From Paenibacillus sp. FSL H8-0079 (GTDB lineage Bacteria; Bacillota; Bacilli; Paenibacillales; Paenibacillaceae): a stretch of DNA of 64,000 nucleotides. Numbering within the stretch: the stretch's first letter is position 1; every line of letters starts with the position of its first letter. Shown one piece after another: positions 1 to 8,613 of this stretch. The stretch lies in the NCBI RefSeq assembly GCF_037991315.1, contig NZ_CP150300.1:5580001-5644000 (forward strand), read 5' to 3'. The notes under the pieces are model-generated. The model made no database searches, had not been told where the DNA came from, and saw only the letters and a program-made list of their open reading frames with translations. A program made the position numbers and the translations under genes.

Positions 1-42
1 TTATAGTTATTTTAATTCATGCCATGACAAAAAGCCAAAACA

Positions 43-56
43 AGACGCGCGCGTCT
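43..56. repeat. 14-bp GC-rich palindrome
   Basis: AGACGCGCGCGTCT is its own reverse complement. It sits in the otherwise AT-rich 220-base stretch before the first gene. No function can be assigned; it could be a protein-binding site or chance. Confidence 0.3.
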
Positions 57-76
57 AAGCTCTGTCTATAAACACA

Positions 77-117
77 CTGAACCCCTGCTATCCCAAAGGG
101 ACTTTGCAGGGGTTCAG
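77..117 (-). terminator. Hairpin downstream of alpha/beta hydrolase
   Basis: Arms CTGAACCCCTGC (77-88) and GCAGGGGTTCAG (106-117) are perfectly complementary around a 17-base loop. It lies about 100 bases past the stop of the hydrolase gene. The T-tract on the minus strand is poor, so terminator function is only probable. Confidence 0.5.
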
Positions 118-220
118 CTGGAATGGAACTGAATCCCCCTCCTCTACAAGAGGGTAGAATCATCCAGAAACCAAACTATATTCTAATTTCTAATGATATC
201 AACATAAATCACTTCATCAA

Positions 221-1012
221 TTACTTCGATAATCCAGCCATAAATTGTTTAATGACCTGAATTAACTCTTCAGGCGCTTCATACATGCTCATATGACCTG
301 CACCCGCAATAACGGCTTGCACGATATGTGGCTTGTCACTTGTAAATGTGCGTTCTGGCGGGATAACCGCATCCTTCTCTCCCGCAACCAGTAATACAGG
401 TAATGGGGTAGCGGACAATACATCGCGGCGATCCGGGCGTTCTCGCATTGCAAGTGCAGCGCCAACAGCACCTTGAGGGGCTGTCTGGTAACCAATCTCT
501 TTCACACGTGTTACATGCTTAGATAACGATTCCACATGTTCCGGTGCAAACAGTCCGGGAACCAGTCCATCTACAAAATTTACGATACCTTCGGTCTGAA
601 TGGTGGATACAGCACGAAGGCGTTTTTCCTTGGCTTCTTCACTGTCCGGATACGCTGTGGAATGAATCAAGCCAAATGCATTCAGGCGTTCCGGGTGGCG
701 TTGTGCGATCGAGAGCGCAATATATCCTCCCATGGAGTGTCCCAGAAGAACCGCCTTTTCCACGTTCAGCTCATCCATCAACTGCAATACATCATTGCCC
801 ATCTGTTCGATGGTATAACTTCCTACAGGTGCATCTGTTTTTCCATGTCCACGCAGATCAGGTACGATACAGCGATAGCTGCGTGCCAGCTCAGGTACGA
901 CCTCATCCCAATACGATGAACTGCCACAGTATCCGTGGAGCAAAATGAGTGCTTCTCCCTTACCTTGTTCGGCATAACAAATCGTCGTTCCATCACACAT
1001 CACTTTTTCCAT
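221..1012 (-). CDS. Alpha/beta-fold hydrolase
   Basis: A 263-residue cytoplasmic protein with the complete alpha/beta hydrolase plan. The oxyanion-hole HGYCG is near residue 26, the nucleophile elbow GHSMGG puts the serine at about 93, the acidic residue lies in GEKDAVIPP near 217, and the catalytic histidine is in GAGHMSM near 241. There is no signal peptide. Start ATG is preceded by GAGAGAGGG at a suitable distance. The family covers esterases, lactonases and haloperoxidase-like enzymes, and substrate cannot be read from the sequence. It follows the YyaC-like gene on the same strand after a 60-base gap, so co-transcription is possible. A second, unrelated-looking member of the superfamily lies at 59543-60352. 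Confidence 0.9.
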   Translation of the reverse strand: MEKVMCDGTTICYAEQGKGEALILLHGYCGSSSYWDEVVPELARSYRCIVPDLRGHGKTDAPVGSYTIEQMGNDVLQLMDELNVEKAVLLGHSMGGYIALSIAQRHPERLNAFGLIHSTAYPDSEEAKEKRLRAVSTIQTEGIVNFVDGLVPGLFAPEHVESLSKHVTRVKEIGYQTAPQGAVGAALAMRERPDRRDVLSATPLPVLLVAGEKDAVIPPERTFTSDKPHIVQAVIAGAGHMSMYEAPEELIQVIKQFMAGLSK

Positions 1013-1072
1013 ATGAATCCCTCTCTCTGCGCGAATTAAATAATTCAGGTTGTATATTATTAAGCCTACGTA

Positions 1073-1720
1073 TCATGAATGAAACGTTTGTCTCCATTTC
1101 CATGCTTCAATCGCGGCGTCTGCAATCGTTCGTGACATGCCCATAACCAAATGAAGCGAGGTCATCTGTAATATGGAATAAGGCCTTGGTCCATTGGCAT
1201 TAACTACAGCTGCTACACTGTATTGTCCGACAGGAGGCAGTTTGCCCCCAACCGATTGAGCCGGAATGAGTGGGTTATTCGAGAGATAGTATGTACTTAC
1301 AGCATGCTTTGGACCCAGACACGCGTCAATCGCTATGATGGCATGATGTGCCGGAATATGTGCCAATTTCTTCTCCAGCGTATCTGCATCACAAGGGGAA
1401 GACAGCGTGCCAATCACGTTCTCCACTCCACTCTCTTGCAGTAAACTTCCTGTCAGTGGACCCAGAGCATCCCCGGTGGAACGATCGGTACCAATGCATA
1501 CAAACGTGATTTCATCTGGAGAATGAAGTTGAACGATGTTTTTGAAAAATAAGACCAGATCCTCTGCAGGCACGCCTTTACGGACTTCCCTTCCTTGATG
1601 GCGAACCATTTCTCGCTTATACGCTGCCAAGCTGTATTCCCTCCAGTACCTCAGGTCTCCATTAACCCCTGTTGTTGTATCCATCATTGTAACCGATGCT
1701 TCATTTCCCCGCAAAAGCAT
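1073..1720 (-). CDS. yyaC: YyaC-like spore protein (DUF1256)
   Basis: The core reads VCIGTDRSTGDALGPL near residue 70 and is followed by AIDACLG, the two signatures of YyaC/DUF1256. This family is structurally related to the GPR germination protease and is found in endospore formers; its exact role is not settled. The open frame continues upstream to 1945, but that extension overlaps the divergent DUF1128 gene and has no family similarity. I therefore place the start at ATG 1720 (215 residues, GGAAG about 11 bases upstream). ATG 1687 (204 residues, close to the family length of about 205) is the alternative. The N-terminal start is the least certain part of the call. Confidence 0.82.
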   Translation of the reverse strand: MLLRGNEASVTMMDTTTGVNGDLRYWREYSLAAYKREMVRHQGREVRKGVPAEDLVLFFKNIVQLHSPDEITFVCIGTDRSTGDALGPLTGSLLQESGVENVIGTLSSPCDADTLEKKLAHIPAHHAIIAIDACLGPKHAVSTYYLSNNPLIPAQSVGGKLPPVGQYSVAAVVNANGPRPYSILQMTSLHLVMGMSRTIADAAIEAWKWRQTFHS

Positions 1721-1787
1721 TGGCCTGAGCGCTTCCAAACGTGATACAATAACAAGAGTTTCCGATACGGAAGGGATGAAGTTAACG

Positions 1788-2012
1788 ATGGATTTAACAC
1801 AAGCAACAGCAGCCAATATGGAATATATGATTGAAGCGATCAAAACCAAACTTCGGATGGCAAGCGGTGCCGCAATGCAGGCTTCATCATTCCCACTTGA
1901 GAAATATGAAGATCTGTTTGACTTGTATGAAATGATTTTGAGCAAGGAACATCTCAGTATCTCTGAAGTGGAAGCTGTCGCTTCGGAACTGGGTAACCTT
2001 CGTAAATCCTAA
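1788..2012 (+). CDS. DUF1128 family protein
   Basis: A 74-residue acidic protein beginning MDLTQATAANMEYMIEAI, typical of the short DUF1128 family of Bacillales, whose function is unknown. No membrane segment or signal peptide is visible. The start at 1788 is preferred over ATG 1776 because GGAAGGG at 1769-1775 abuts 1776 but lies about 12 bases from 1788. It is divergent from the YyaC-like gene, with the two starts only about 70 bases apart, and is followed directly by a strong terminator, so it is probably monocistronic. Confidence 0.85.
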   Translation: MDLTQATAANMEYMIEAIKTKLRMASGAAMQASSFPLEKYEDLFDLYEMILSKEHLSISEVEAVASELGNLRKS

Positions 2013-2016
2013 GCCC

Positions 2017-2063
2017 AAAAAAGGACCTGTCTTCCACATCAACGTGGGAACAGGTCCTTTTTT
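2017..2063. terminator. Bidirectional rho-independent terminator
   Basis: AAAAAAGGACCTGT pairs with ACAGGTCCTTTTTT around a 19-base loop. A-tract and T-tract flank the stem, so it can end both the DUF1128 gene (+) and the pirin gene (-). Confidence 0.88.
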
Positions 2064-2108
2064 GTATATTTATATTTTAGGACTATTCTTACTGGATATA
2101 CATGATCC

Positions 2109-2834
2109 TTAAGGCAGGTCAACCAGAACAAATTCGGCAGGTTCACTGCCTGTACTCGTCATTTGCAGATCACAGCTTTTACGAATTCGCGCAGCATCCC
2201 CCGGCTTGAGGTTGAAGTTGCCGTCCGAACAATGAATCTCCACATGTCCACTGATTAGGAAAAGATGTGTACGCCGATCTTCGTGTTGCGGGTACATCAA
2301 CTTCTTCCCGGATTCCAAATGGGACAGGTAACAGGTTACATCCTGGGAAATAGGCAACGCGCCCTCGGTTCCCTCGCCTCCTTGTCCTGATACAATCGGA
2401 CATAGACGATTCAAATGCTCCTGCGGCTCTACCCTCCGATTCGCATAGGAAGGTTTCAGCATACGCTCCGATGGCAAAAACCACATCTGGAGAAAACGTA
2501 CCGATTCATCCGCTGACGGATTGGTCTCGGAATGTTCCACTCCCGTTCCCGCACTCATAACCTGGACCGTTCCCGGTTCAAGCAATTGTTCTGTTCCCAT
2601 ACTATCCGTATGCTTGAGTGTGCCTGAGATGACATAACTAACAAGTTCAAGATCATGATGTGGATGTTTCTTAAAGCCTTCTTGCGGCATCAGCGTGTTG
2701 TCATTATGAGCCAGCAAACAGCCAAAATGGGCGTTGCTCGGATCATCATAATCCGCAAAGGAAAAGCTGAATTCACTGTGTATCCAACCTCGATCCGACG
2801 TGTGCCTTTCTTCCGACGTCACCACTTTAATCAT
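2109..2834 (-). CDS. Pirin family protein
   Basis: A 241-residue bicupin. The N-terminal cupin carries HPHHDLELVSYVISG near residues 58-72 and GVEHSE near residue 100, which supply the His/Glu metal ligands of pirins. The second cupin, from about residue 150, ends in LKPGDAARI. Pirin-like proteins are iron-binding and several have quercetinase activity; no specific substrate is implied here. GGAGGT at 2843-2848 lies 8 bases before ATG 2834, while the in-frame ATG 2840 is only 2 bases away, so 2834 is the start. The gene stands alone between a terminator and the asparaginase gene. Confidence 0.9.
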   Translation of the reverse strand: MIKVVTSEERHTSDRGWIHSEFSFSFADYDDPSNAHFGCLLAHNDNTLMPQEGFKKHPHHDLELVSYVISGTLKHTDSMGTEQLLEPGTVQVMSAGTGVEHSETNPSADESVRFLQMWFLPSERMLKPSYANRRVEPQEHLNRLCPIVSGQGGEGTEGALPISQDVTCYLSHLESGKKLMYPQHEDRRTHLFLISGHVEIHCSDGNFNLKPGDAARIRKSCDLQMTSTGSEPAEFVLVDLP

Positions 2835-2973
2835 GTTCATCCACCTCCAAGGGTTTAGAGCTGCCACATTACCGCGGCAGTCCATGCGTGTATATGAATT
2901 GTATAGATGAATACCAGTTGGTATGTCATCTTTACCCGGGGTCCGGCAACTCTAATCACGCCCCTTCTTAAGG

Positions 2974-3993
2974 TTATACGCTATCTTCAAGTGAGTGCAG
3001 TAGGAACTCACTATCTGCATGACCCACAAAGGTACCTGCGTCATTTCGGATGTCCGAAGGGAACACTTCAGCCAATCGTGCAATGGTTCTTTCATTGGAG
3101 TAACCAATTTGTTTCAGAATGGATTGGGCAATGAAAGCCCACTCTTCCTCAGAACCATCAAGCACCTTGAAAGTAATTCCCAATCGTTCTTTTTTCAGAC
3201 CAAATCCGAAGACCCCCTTGAATCCACCCTTCGCTACAATGTTATCGTCTTCCAGCAGCACTGAATCTACACGCTCCGTGCCACCTACCATTAACGGATG
3301 TTCATTCATGGCCGATGTAATCGTCTCTACAGCTGTTCTTGTGGAAGGATCAGCGATAAGATCCGGACAAGCGAGCTTCAGATAGGCGTTCGACAATGCT
3401 GACAACGGCAAAGAAAATACCGGAAAGCCGCAGCCATCCGTCCCAAGTTCAATCTCTTTTTCCTGAATGCCTGCCAGGTCGGCAAATGTTTCGAGAATTT
3501 CACGTTGCACCGGATGATCCGGTTCAGCGTAACTGCCCAGATCCACCTGCTTCATCTGACTATATCCCAGGATTCCCAGATGTTTGCCGGAGCAGTTGTG
3601 CAAAATGCGACGTTTTTCCCCTTGTGCACGTAACCATTCATTACGGCTTTCTTCATTAAGCGGATAACTCGGCGCGCAGATCAGGCATTCTTCTCCTAAT
3701 CCGATTTTACCAGATAGCTGCTCCAGCACCCGGATATGTTCCGGTTCCGAACGATGCGAAGAAGACATGATCGCAATCTCCTGTGCTGAAAGGCCGTAGT
3801 GAATCGCAATTCCTGCCCGAATTCCTGGAATAGCTTGAAAAGGTTTGGCAGATGAGCGAGTGAACGCTCGAAAATGAGGATCACCAGCCGAGTATACGAT
3901 TCGACCACGCTCATCCGTAATACTTATGTGTCCGTAGTGGGCGCATTCCATAACGCCTGCACGGTATTCTTTAATTAACAAGGCACTCTCCAT
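2974..3993 (-). CDS. Asparaginase family protein (L-asparaginase II type)
   Basis: A 339-residue protein of the Asparaginase_II family (PF06089 type), seen in FTRSSAKPFQAIP near residues 43-55, MSSSHRSEP, HNCSGKHLG and GTDGCGFPVFSLP. These Ser/Thr/Lys-rich blocks are the conserved core of that family and differ from the classic AnsA/AnsB fold. The likely reaction is hydrolysis of L-asparagine to aspartate and ammonia, inferred from family. There is no signal peptide. AAGGAGAG lies about 7 bases before ATG 3993, which is chosen over the longer frame starting at 4041. Confidence 0.85.
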   Translation of the reverse strand: MESALLIKEYRAGVMECAHYGHISITDERGRIVYSAGDPHFRAFTRSSAKPFQAIPGIRAGIAIHYGLSAQEIAIMSSSHRSEPEHIRVLEQLSGKIGLGEECLICAPSYPLNEESRNEWLRAQGEKRRILHNCSGKHLGILGYSQMKQVDLGSYAEPDHPVQREILETFADLAGIQEKEIELGTDGCGFPVFSLPLSALSNAYLKLACPDLIADPSTRTAVETITSAMNEHPLMVGGTERVDSVLLEDDNIVAKGGFKGVFGFGLKKERLGITFKVLDGSEEEWAFIAQSILKQIGYSNERTIARLAEVFPSDIRNDAGTFVGHADSEFLLHSLEDSV

Positions 3994-4171
3994 GCGAGTT
4001 CTCTCCTTTGTGCTCCCGAATTCATCTCTGCTTTGCGTCACGACGCCGCATGGGATATCTTAAATAGTATAGTACAAAAGCGACGTTTTTACAGTTTTTT
4101 CGACAGGTATTTCGGGTATAGCTTTATCAATCTATGTTCATCTACTACAACTACTGAAGGAGAAACTCACT

Positions 4172-4873
4172 ATGCCGCGCAAAACGTATTCACCAGCCTC
4201 ATTCAGTTCAACTCCCGACACGTCGTTACGTCCACTCCTCAACTGGGGGTTGGCTGGAATGGCTATCAGCGCTTCGGTCGTATTTATCCTGGCTGGTCTG
4301 GGAGCCTGGTTGGGTGCTGATGTTATTATTCGTTTGGATGATCAAGTTCAGCAATTATTTTATCTGAATTCTGATTCACGTCTTCATCTATTCTCTTACA
4401 CTGCATTCATAACTGCACTGGGCTCATTCAAGATCTCTGCTGTTGCTGCAGGAGGTTTTGCTCTTCTTTTGTTCATGCAACGCAGCCCAAGGTTTGTTAT
4501 ATATGGATATGCGATCTTGGGGAGTTTTGCCATGATGTGGATTCTGAACACGTTATTGAAGGAATTTTTCAGACGAAGCAGGCCTGAACTGGATCATCTG
4601 CTGGTCGTTCACGGGTACAGCTTCCCTAGCGGACACGCCATGATCTCTATGGGCTTCTACGGCATGCTATTTGTAATCTGGGCTATTGAACGACAACGGC
4701 ATACCACTTCCGGTGTATGGATACCTGTTCTATGTGGCATCAGTTTTATTTTCTTGATCGGCATCAGCCGCATCATGCTGGGTGTTCATTACCCTACGGA
4801 TGTATTTACGGGATTTGCCGCTGGTTTGGCATGGATCTTCTGCATGATTAAAGGCATTAAACGAGCCCATTAA
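4172..4873 (+). CDS. PAP2 superfamily membrane phosphatase
   Basis: A 233-residue membrane protein with about five or six hydrophobic segments. All three phosphatidic-acid-phosphatase motifs are present in order: KEFFRRSRP, PSGHAM and SRIMLGVHYPTD. Family members dephosphorylate lipid phosphates such as phosphatidate, phosphatidylglycerol phosphate or undecaprenyl pyrophosphate on the outer membrane face; which one applies here cannot be told. GGAG precedes ATG 4172 at normal spacing. Confidence 0.9.
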   Translation: MPRKTYSPASFSSTPDTSLRPLLNWGLAGMAISASVVFILAGLGAWLGADVIIRLDDQVQQLFYLNSDSRLHLFSYTAFITALGSFKISAVAAGGFALLLFMQRSPRFVIYGYAILGSFAMMWILNTLLKEFFRRSRPELDHLLVVHGYSFPSGHAMISMGFYGMLFVIWAIERQRHTTSGVWIPVLCGISFIFLIGISRIMLGVHYPTDVFTGFAAGLAWIFCMIKGIKRAH

Positions 4874-4919
4874 AGAATGAATTCCTCTAATTTCCAGTTC
4901 ATTCATCCTCATCTTTATT

Positions 4920-4945
4920 GTTTCACAGGGTTGCACGGCGTTTAT
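4920..4945 (+). promoter_or_regulatory. Candidate sigma-B-type promoter of GlsB/YeaQ-like gene
   Basis: GTTTCA (4920-4925), 14 bases, then GTTTAT (4940-4945), about 60 bases before the start at 5008. The -35 block and spacing match four other sites in the window. The -10 block is the weakest of the set (GTT instead of GGG/GGT). Confidence 0.45.
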
Positions 4946-5007
4946 ATACGAAGTAAGCAAACGCGAACAGACAACATCCTACATCAAGTTTAAAGGAGGC
5001 GGTTGTT

Positions 5008-5265
5008 ATGTGGGGCATCATTATCAGCATAGTGATGGCAGTCATCATCGGTTTGATCGGAGATGCACTTGCCGGTCACAACATGCCTGGAGGCATCATC
5101 GGTGCAATGATTGCCGGATTTGCCGGAGCCTGGCTGGGAGCACTTTTGCTTGGTAACTGGGGACCGGTTATCGGTAACTTTGCCATTATTCCTGCCATCA
5201 TTGGTACAGCGCTCTTTGTTTTCTTGCTGGGGCTTGTGTCCAGACTGCTAAGACAGGCTGCCTGA
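5008..5265 (+). CDS. GlsB/YeaQ/YmgE-family stress membrane protein
   Basis: An 85-residue, almost entirely hydrophobic protein with three predicted membrane segments and the glycine-rich pattern (GLIGDALAGHNMPGGIIGAMIAGFAGAW) of the transglycosylase-associated/GlsB family. Members are induced by general stress; their molecular activity is unknown despite the old name. AAAGGAGGCG is an excellent ribosome binding site. It is the first of three small plus-strand envelope genes, and a candidate sigma-B promoter lies just upstream. Confidence 0.88.
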   Translation: MWGIIISIVMAVIIGLIGDALAGHNMPGGIIGAMIAGFAGAWLGALLLGNWGPVIGNFAIIPAIIGTALFVFLLGLVSRLLRQAA

Positions 5266-5329
5266 TTCGGGCAACAAGGTGTTCGTTGTTTCGTATTTGT
5301 TTCTTAATTTGAAGAAGGAGTGATTAGAC

Positions 5330-5737
5330 ATGAATAAAGCAGAAGAGCAATATCCTGTACAGACTGGTTCGACTTTCGCCAAAGGAATTTTCATCGGGGG
5401 TTTGCTGGGAGCAGCTGCAGCACTACTCTTTGCTCCTAAACCAGGACGTGAATTGCGTGGTGACCTTTCCGAGAAAGTGGGCATCGTTACTGACCGCACC
5501 AAAGAAGTGGCAACCGTTGTAGGTGATAAAGCCTCTGAACTGGCTAAAACGGTCTCTTCCAAAACTTCTGATATTGCGAAAACGGTAAATCAAGGCCGCA
5601 ATGATGTCATGGACTCTGTGAGAAAAGCGTCCGCCGATGTGGCTAACGAAGCTTCCCGTGCATCTGAGGAAGTAGCTTCCGCTTCCGTGGAAGCGAAGGA
5701 AGATGCACGTAAAGAACTTAACTCGACTAGCCTGTAA
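5330..5737 (+). CDS. YtxH domain protein
   Basis: A 135-residue protein. One glycine/alanine-rich membrane segment (GIFIGGLLGAAAALLFAPKPGRELR) lies at about residues 19-43, the YtxH hallmark. A long hydrophilic, Ala/Ser/Glu/Lys-rich tail with heptad-like spacing follows, probably an extended helix resembling LEA-type stress proteins. AAGGAG lies upstream of the ATG. It is 64 bases after the GlsB-like gene, with no terminator seen between them, so the two may form one stress transcript that ends at the hairpin at 5760. Confidence 0.88.
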   Translation: MNKAEEQYPVQTGSTFAKGIFIGGLLGAAAALLFAPKPGRELRGDLSEKVGIVTDRTKEVATVVGDKASELAKTVSSKTSDIAKTVNQGRNDVMDSVRKASADVANEASRASEEVASASVEAKEDARKELNSTSL

Positions 5738-5759
5738 GGCTATACAGATCGAGTGACCA

Positions 5760-5791
5760 ATAGCCAGCTGCACTCCAGCTGGCTATTTTTT
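5760..5791 (+). terminator. Rho-independent terminator after YtxH gene
   Basis: ATAGCCAGCTG pairs with CAGCTGGCTAT around CACTC and is followed by TTTTT. It separates the YtxH gene from the DUF5665 gene. Confidence 0.88.
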
Positions 5792-5819
5792 ATCCAATGC
5801 GAGTTGAGGGGGAAGAAAT

Positions 5820-6185
5820 ATGAGTAAAGTTACAATCAACGGCAATACTCCAATTACGGGAGGAACACCGGCGCAGCAGTATGATACAAGCGAGCATCCT
5901 TTTGAATTGCGGCATGAGGTAAAGCGATTGAACACACGTCTGGACCAGATTGCGGATAGTCTGGAGAGAGCACAGATCAAGGATATTATTGAGAATTATA
6001 GCAGTCCCAAAAAGCGGATTATTACGAATTTTACAGCGGGAATGGCACGTGGACTTGGTCTGACCGTAGGTACCTTTGTGGTTCTTGGTTTGCTGGCGTT
6101 CATTCTCAGTCAATTCGTCAATATGCCGATTGTGGGACAATATATCGCTGACTTGCTTGGTTATATTGAAGATTACAAAAATTAA
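5820..6185 (+). CDS. DUF5665 family membrane protein
   Basis: A 121-residue protein matching the DUF5665 pattern: hydrophilic N-terminus with LNTRLDQIADSLE, a basic segment (SPKKRIITNFTAGMARGLG), then one long hydrophobic region at about 75-105 (TVGTFVVLGLLAFILSQFV) and a short acidic tail. Function unknown. GAGGGGG lies 7 bases before the ATG. It is convergent with the CorA-type gene, 23 bases apart. Confidence 0.82.
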   Translation: MSKVTINGNTPITGGTPAQQYDTSEHPFELRHEVKRLNTRLDQIADSLERAQIKDIIENYSSPKKRIITNFTAGMARGLGLTVGTFVVLGLLAFILSQFVNMPIVGQYIADLLGYIEDYKN

Positions 6186-6208
6186 CTAAAATGAACTAGC
6201 AGAGTAGG

Positions 6209-7243
6209 TCAAGTCTTACGCTTTTCAGTCGCTCCTCTGCTCTGTCCTTCTTCGGCAGAAGACTGAGATGATTTCACTTTCAATAGATCCCCTGTCCATC
6301 CTTTCATCATCAGCCATACATACATGCTGATCATGCTTAAGATAATGACGACAAGGACCAGTACAACTCCCCATGATTTGTCGATAAAGGGCAGGTTCTC
6401 GAAGTTCATCCCCCATATTGCACCTGCTGCCGTGGCGGGTATGAACACAGCGGTAACGATGGTCAGTGTCTTCATGATTTCATTACCACGTACACCGGAG
6501 ATCGCATTATCAATCGAGATTAACGTATCGATCTCTTTCTCGTAGTGACTAAACAAACGTTCCATTCGCTCTACTCGATGTTGAAGCTGCTTAAAGTATC
6601 GATTTTCGTTTATTTCATCGAGGTAAGCCTCATGGGCAGCAGCCATCAGTTCCGAGTAGGGTATAAACAGATTGCTCCAGTACAACAATTCAAATCGGGC
6701 AGCGAGAATCTGGTCCATCAAGGTGCGAGCATTGCGGGATTCCATCTTACGTTCCAGATCACGCAGGTTCATCTCAAAATGATCCATCCCCACATGGTAG
6801 TAATGCAGTATAGCTCGAAAAAGTACAAACATCCCGTCCCTGGCCTCACTACATTGCTGTAACATATGAGCACGTTCATCCGTCTTCATAATACATCGTG
6901 TATTGTCATCCATATTCAAGGTAACCAGGTTATTGCGATCGACATAGAAAAACATCTGATTATCTTGGCGTTTGTCGTCTCTCTCATTCTTGATCGCATA
7001 CAACAAGGAGCCAAATATGACGGGCTCTGTACCATTCACGAAACGGACGGACAAATAATTCGATTCGACTTCAGGAATTTTATGAAGCCAATACTGCATA
7101 TCCGGAAATGCCGCTATCAGCTCCTCCAAAGCATCGTTCATGCTATCCGGGTCAGGTGCGACCCAATCCCACCATTGCCAATGGTCCGTGCAAGATAACT
7201 TGTCGCGGCGAGCTTCCAGCTTTATTTGATCCAGAATCACCAT
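6209..7243 (-). CDS. CorA-family divalent cation transporter
   Basis: A 344-residue CorA-like protein: a large cytoplasmic N-terminal domain, a long helical stalk (about residues 150-270), then two C-terminal membrane segments with the selectivity motif GMNF at about 279-282 and the short outer loop ENLPFIDKSWG. CorA forms a homopentamer that transports magnesium, sometimes cobalt or nickel. Family is clear; the substrate is inferred. The frame opens with GTG 7249, but AGGAG (7249-7253) sits 5 bases before ATG 7243, so that is the start. Confidence 0.88.
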   Translation of the reverse strand: MVILDQIKLEARRDKLSCTDHWQWWDWVAPDPDSMNDALEELIAAFPDMQYWLHKIPEVESNYLSVRFVNGTEPVIFGSLLYAIKNERDDKRQDNQMFFYVDRNNLVTLNMDDNTRCIMKTDERAHMLQQCSEARDGMFVLFRAILHYYHVGMDHFEMNLRDLERKMESRNARTLMDQILAARFELLYWSNLFIPYSELMAAAHEAYLDEINENRYFKQLQHRVERMERLFSHYEKEIDTLISIDNAISGVRGNEIMKTLTIVTAVFIPATAAGAIWGMNFENLPFIDKSWGVVLVLVVIILSMISMYVWLMMKGWTGDLLKVKSSQSSAEEGQSRGATEKRKT

Positions 7244-7294
7244 ATCCACTCCTGCACTTATGTTCGTTCATTGCATACCCATCTTTTCGATCCC

Positions 7295-7339
7295 AAAAAG
7301 GACACGTATGCATTTCAGTGCAATTACGTGTCCTTTTTT
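7295..7339 (-). terminator. Terminator of the sigB operon
   Basis: AAAAAGGACACGTA pairs with TACGTGTCCTTTTTT around a 16-base loop. On the minus strand the stem is followed by a T-tract. It lies about 35 bases beyond the sigB stop. Confidence 0.88.
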
Positions 7340-7372
7340 ATGCCGTACTCAACAACATCAGGGATTCTTTTA

Positions 7373-8146
7373 TCATAACATTGAAGCATTCGACATAATC
7401 TGTTTCAGCTTCTCTGTAGCTCGCTTCTGAATCCGCGATACACTCATCTGTGAAACACCAAGCTTCTGGGCAATTGCCCGCTGAGATTGGCCATCTTGGA
7501 ATGCTAGAATAAGTACCTTCTGTTCTTGTTCCTTCAATTGTCCCAATGCCTGTTGCAAGTCCATCCGTTTTTCGACTGAATCGAAGTCATTCACATCTGC
7601 ACTGATCAGCTCACCCAATGTCGCTGCACTGTCATCCTGAGATAACGGAGAATCCAGTGACACATAGTGATAACATTCCCGACCAGCCAGAACTTCAATC
7701 GTCTCTTCCGCGGTCAAATCAAGGTATTCAGCAATCTCGTTCACACCAGGTGAGCGCTCCAGCTTCACGGTTAACTCATCAATGGCATGTTGCACAAGTG
7801 CACCCTTTTCCTTAATCCTCCGGGGCACCTGAATATACCAGGATTTGTCTCGCAAATAGTTCTTCATATGACCGATCATGCTCTTCATGGCATATGGTTC
7901 AAACGGAATACCCAGGTTGATATCGTATTGCTTGAGCAAACGAATCAATGCCATCTGCCCGGTCTGATACAAGTCTTCGTATAGATCGGGGCGATTCCGA
8001 GCAATTTTACCTGCTGCCATCTTTACCATCGGTTCATATTTACGGATGAGAACTGTTGCAATTTCATTATCTTGGGTCTGCTGGTATTCCCAGATCAAAC
8101 CTATAGCTTCAGACATGGACTCTGGGGGAGTCACTTTTTCATTCAT
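7373..8146 (-). CDS. sigB: RNA polymerase sigma factor sigma-B
   Basis: A 257-residue sigma factor of the SigB/SigF/SigG group. Region 2 includes YEDLYQTGQMALIRLLKQYD near residue 56, region 3 begins VPRRIKEKG near residue 107, and region 4 ends with the helix-turn-helix QRAIAQKLGVSQMSVSRI near residues 223-240. The match to sigma-B rather than sigma-F or sigma-G rests on context: RsbW and RsbV lie directly upstream in the order V-W-B, and no spoIIAB or spoIIGA neighbour is present. Its ATG overlaps the rsbW stop (ATGA), indicating translational coupling that keeps sigma factor and anti-sigma factor in proportion. No rsbX follows; a terminator does. Confidence 0.9.
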   Translation of the reverse strand: MNEKVTPPESMSEAIGLIWEYQQTQDNEIATVLIRKYEPMVKMAAGKIARNRPDLYEDLYQTGQMALIRLLKQYDINLGIPFEPYAMKSMIGHMKNYLRDKSWYIQVPRRIKEKGALVQHAIDELTVKLERSPGVNEIAEYLDLTAEETIEVLAGRECYHYVSLDSPLSQDDSAATLGELISADVNDFDSVEKRMDLQQALGQLKEQEQKVLILAFQDGQSQRAIAQKLGVSQMSVSRIQKRATEKLKQIMSNASML

Positions 8147-8595
8147 ACTTTCTCCTCACTTCTTGCAAGACGTTTTACGAGTACTACCTTCGTACCTTTG
8201 CCCGTCTCACTTTCCACACTGACATCGTCCATCAAGGCTTGCATCAGGTAGAACCCAAGTCCACCAATCTGTGCTTCTGTCAGTTCTTTGTCGTGAAGAC
8301 CGGCACGTGACACAGCAGGGTTCATATTCTCGAAGCTGGCACCTTCGTCTTTGACAGTAATGGACAGTGTTTCGCCATCCACTTCAAATACGACTTCAAC
8401 CATGCCGCCTTCGTGTGAGTAGGCATACAGTACAGAGTTGTTACAGGCCTCGGATACAGCAACTTTCATATCCTCAATGTCTTCATAAGAGAATCCCATT
8501 TTGGATGCTACTCCATAAAGATTGAGTCTTACAATATCAACGTAATCAGCTGTCGCCGGTAGATTAAGGGTGACTCTTTGAACTTCTGCATTCAT
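8143..8595 (-). CDS. rsbW: Serine-protein kinase / anti-sigma-B factor RsbW
   Basis: A 150-residue GHKL-type kinase. The N-box is MKVAVSEACNNSV near residue 43-55, the G1 box VKDEGASF near 81, and the G2 region IGGLGFYLMQALMDDV near 108. By family, RsbW binds and blocks sigma-B, and phosphorylates RsbV with ATP to stay free for that role. It is downstream of rsbV and translationally coupled to sigB. Confidence 0.93.
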   Translation of the reverse strand: MNAEVQRVTLNLPATADYVDIVRLNLYGVASKMGFSYEDIEDMKVAVSEACNNSVLYAYSHEGGMVEVVFEVDGETLSITVKDEGASFENMNPAVSRAGLHDKELTEAQIGGLGFYLMQALMDDVSVESETGKGTKVVLVKRLARSEEKV

Positions 8596-8613
8596 TCCTT
8601 TTTCGATCCTTTC

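Noticed and set aside
7275..7280. GGGTAT (minus strand) before the CorA gene as a sigma-B -10 box
   Set aside because: No GTTT-type -35 block lies 12-15 bases upstream.
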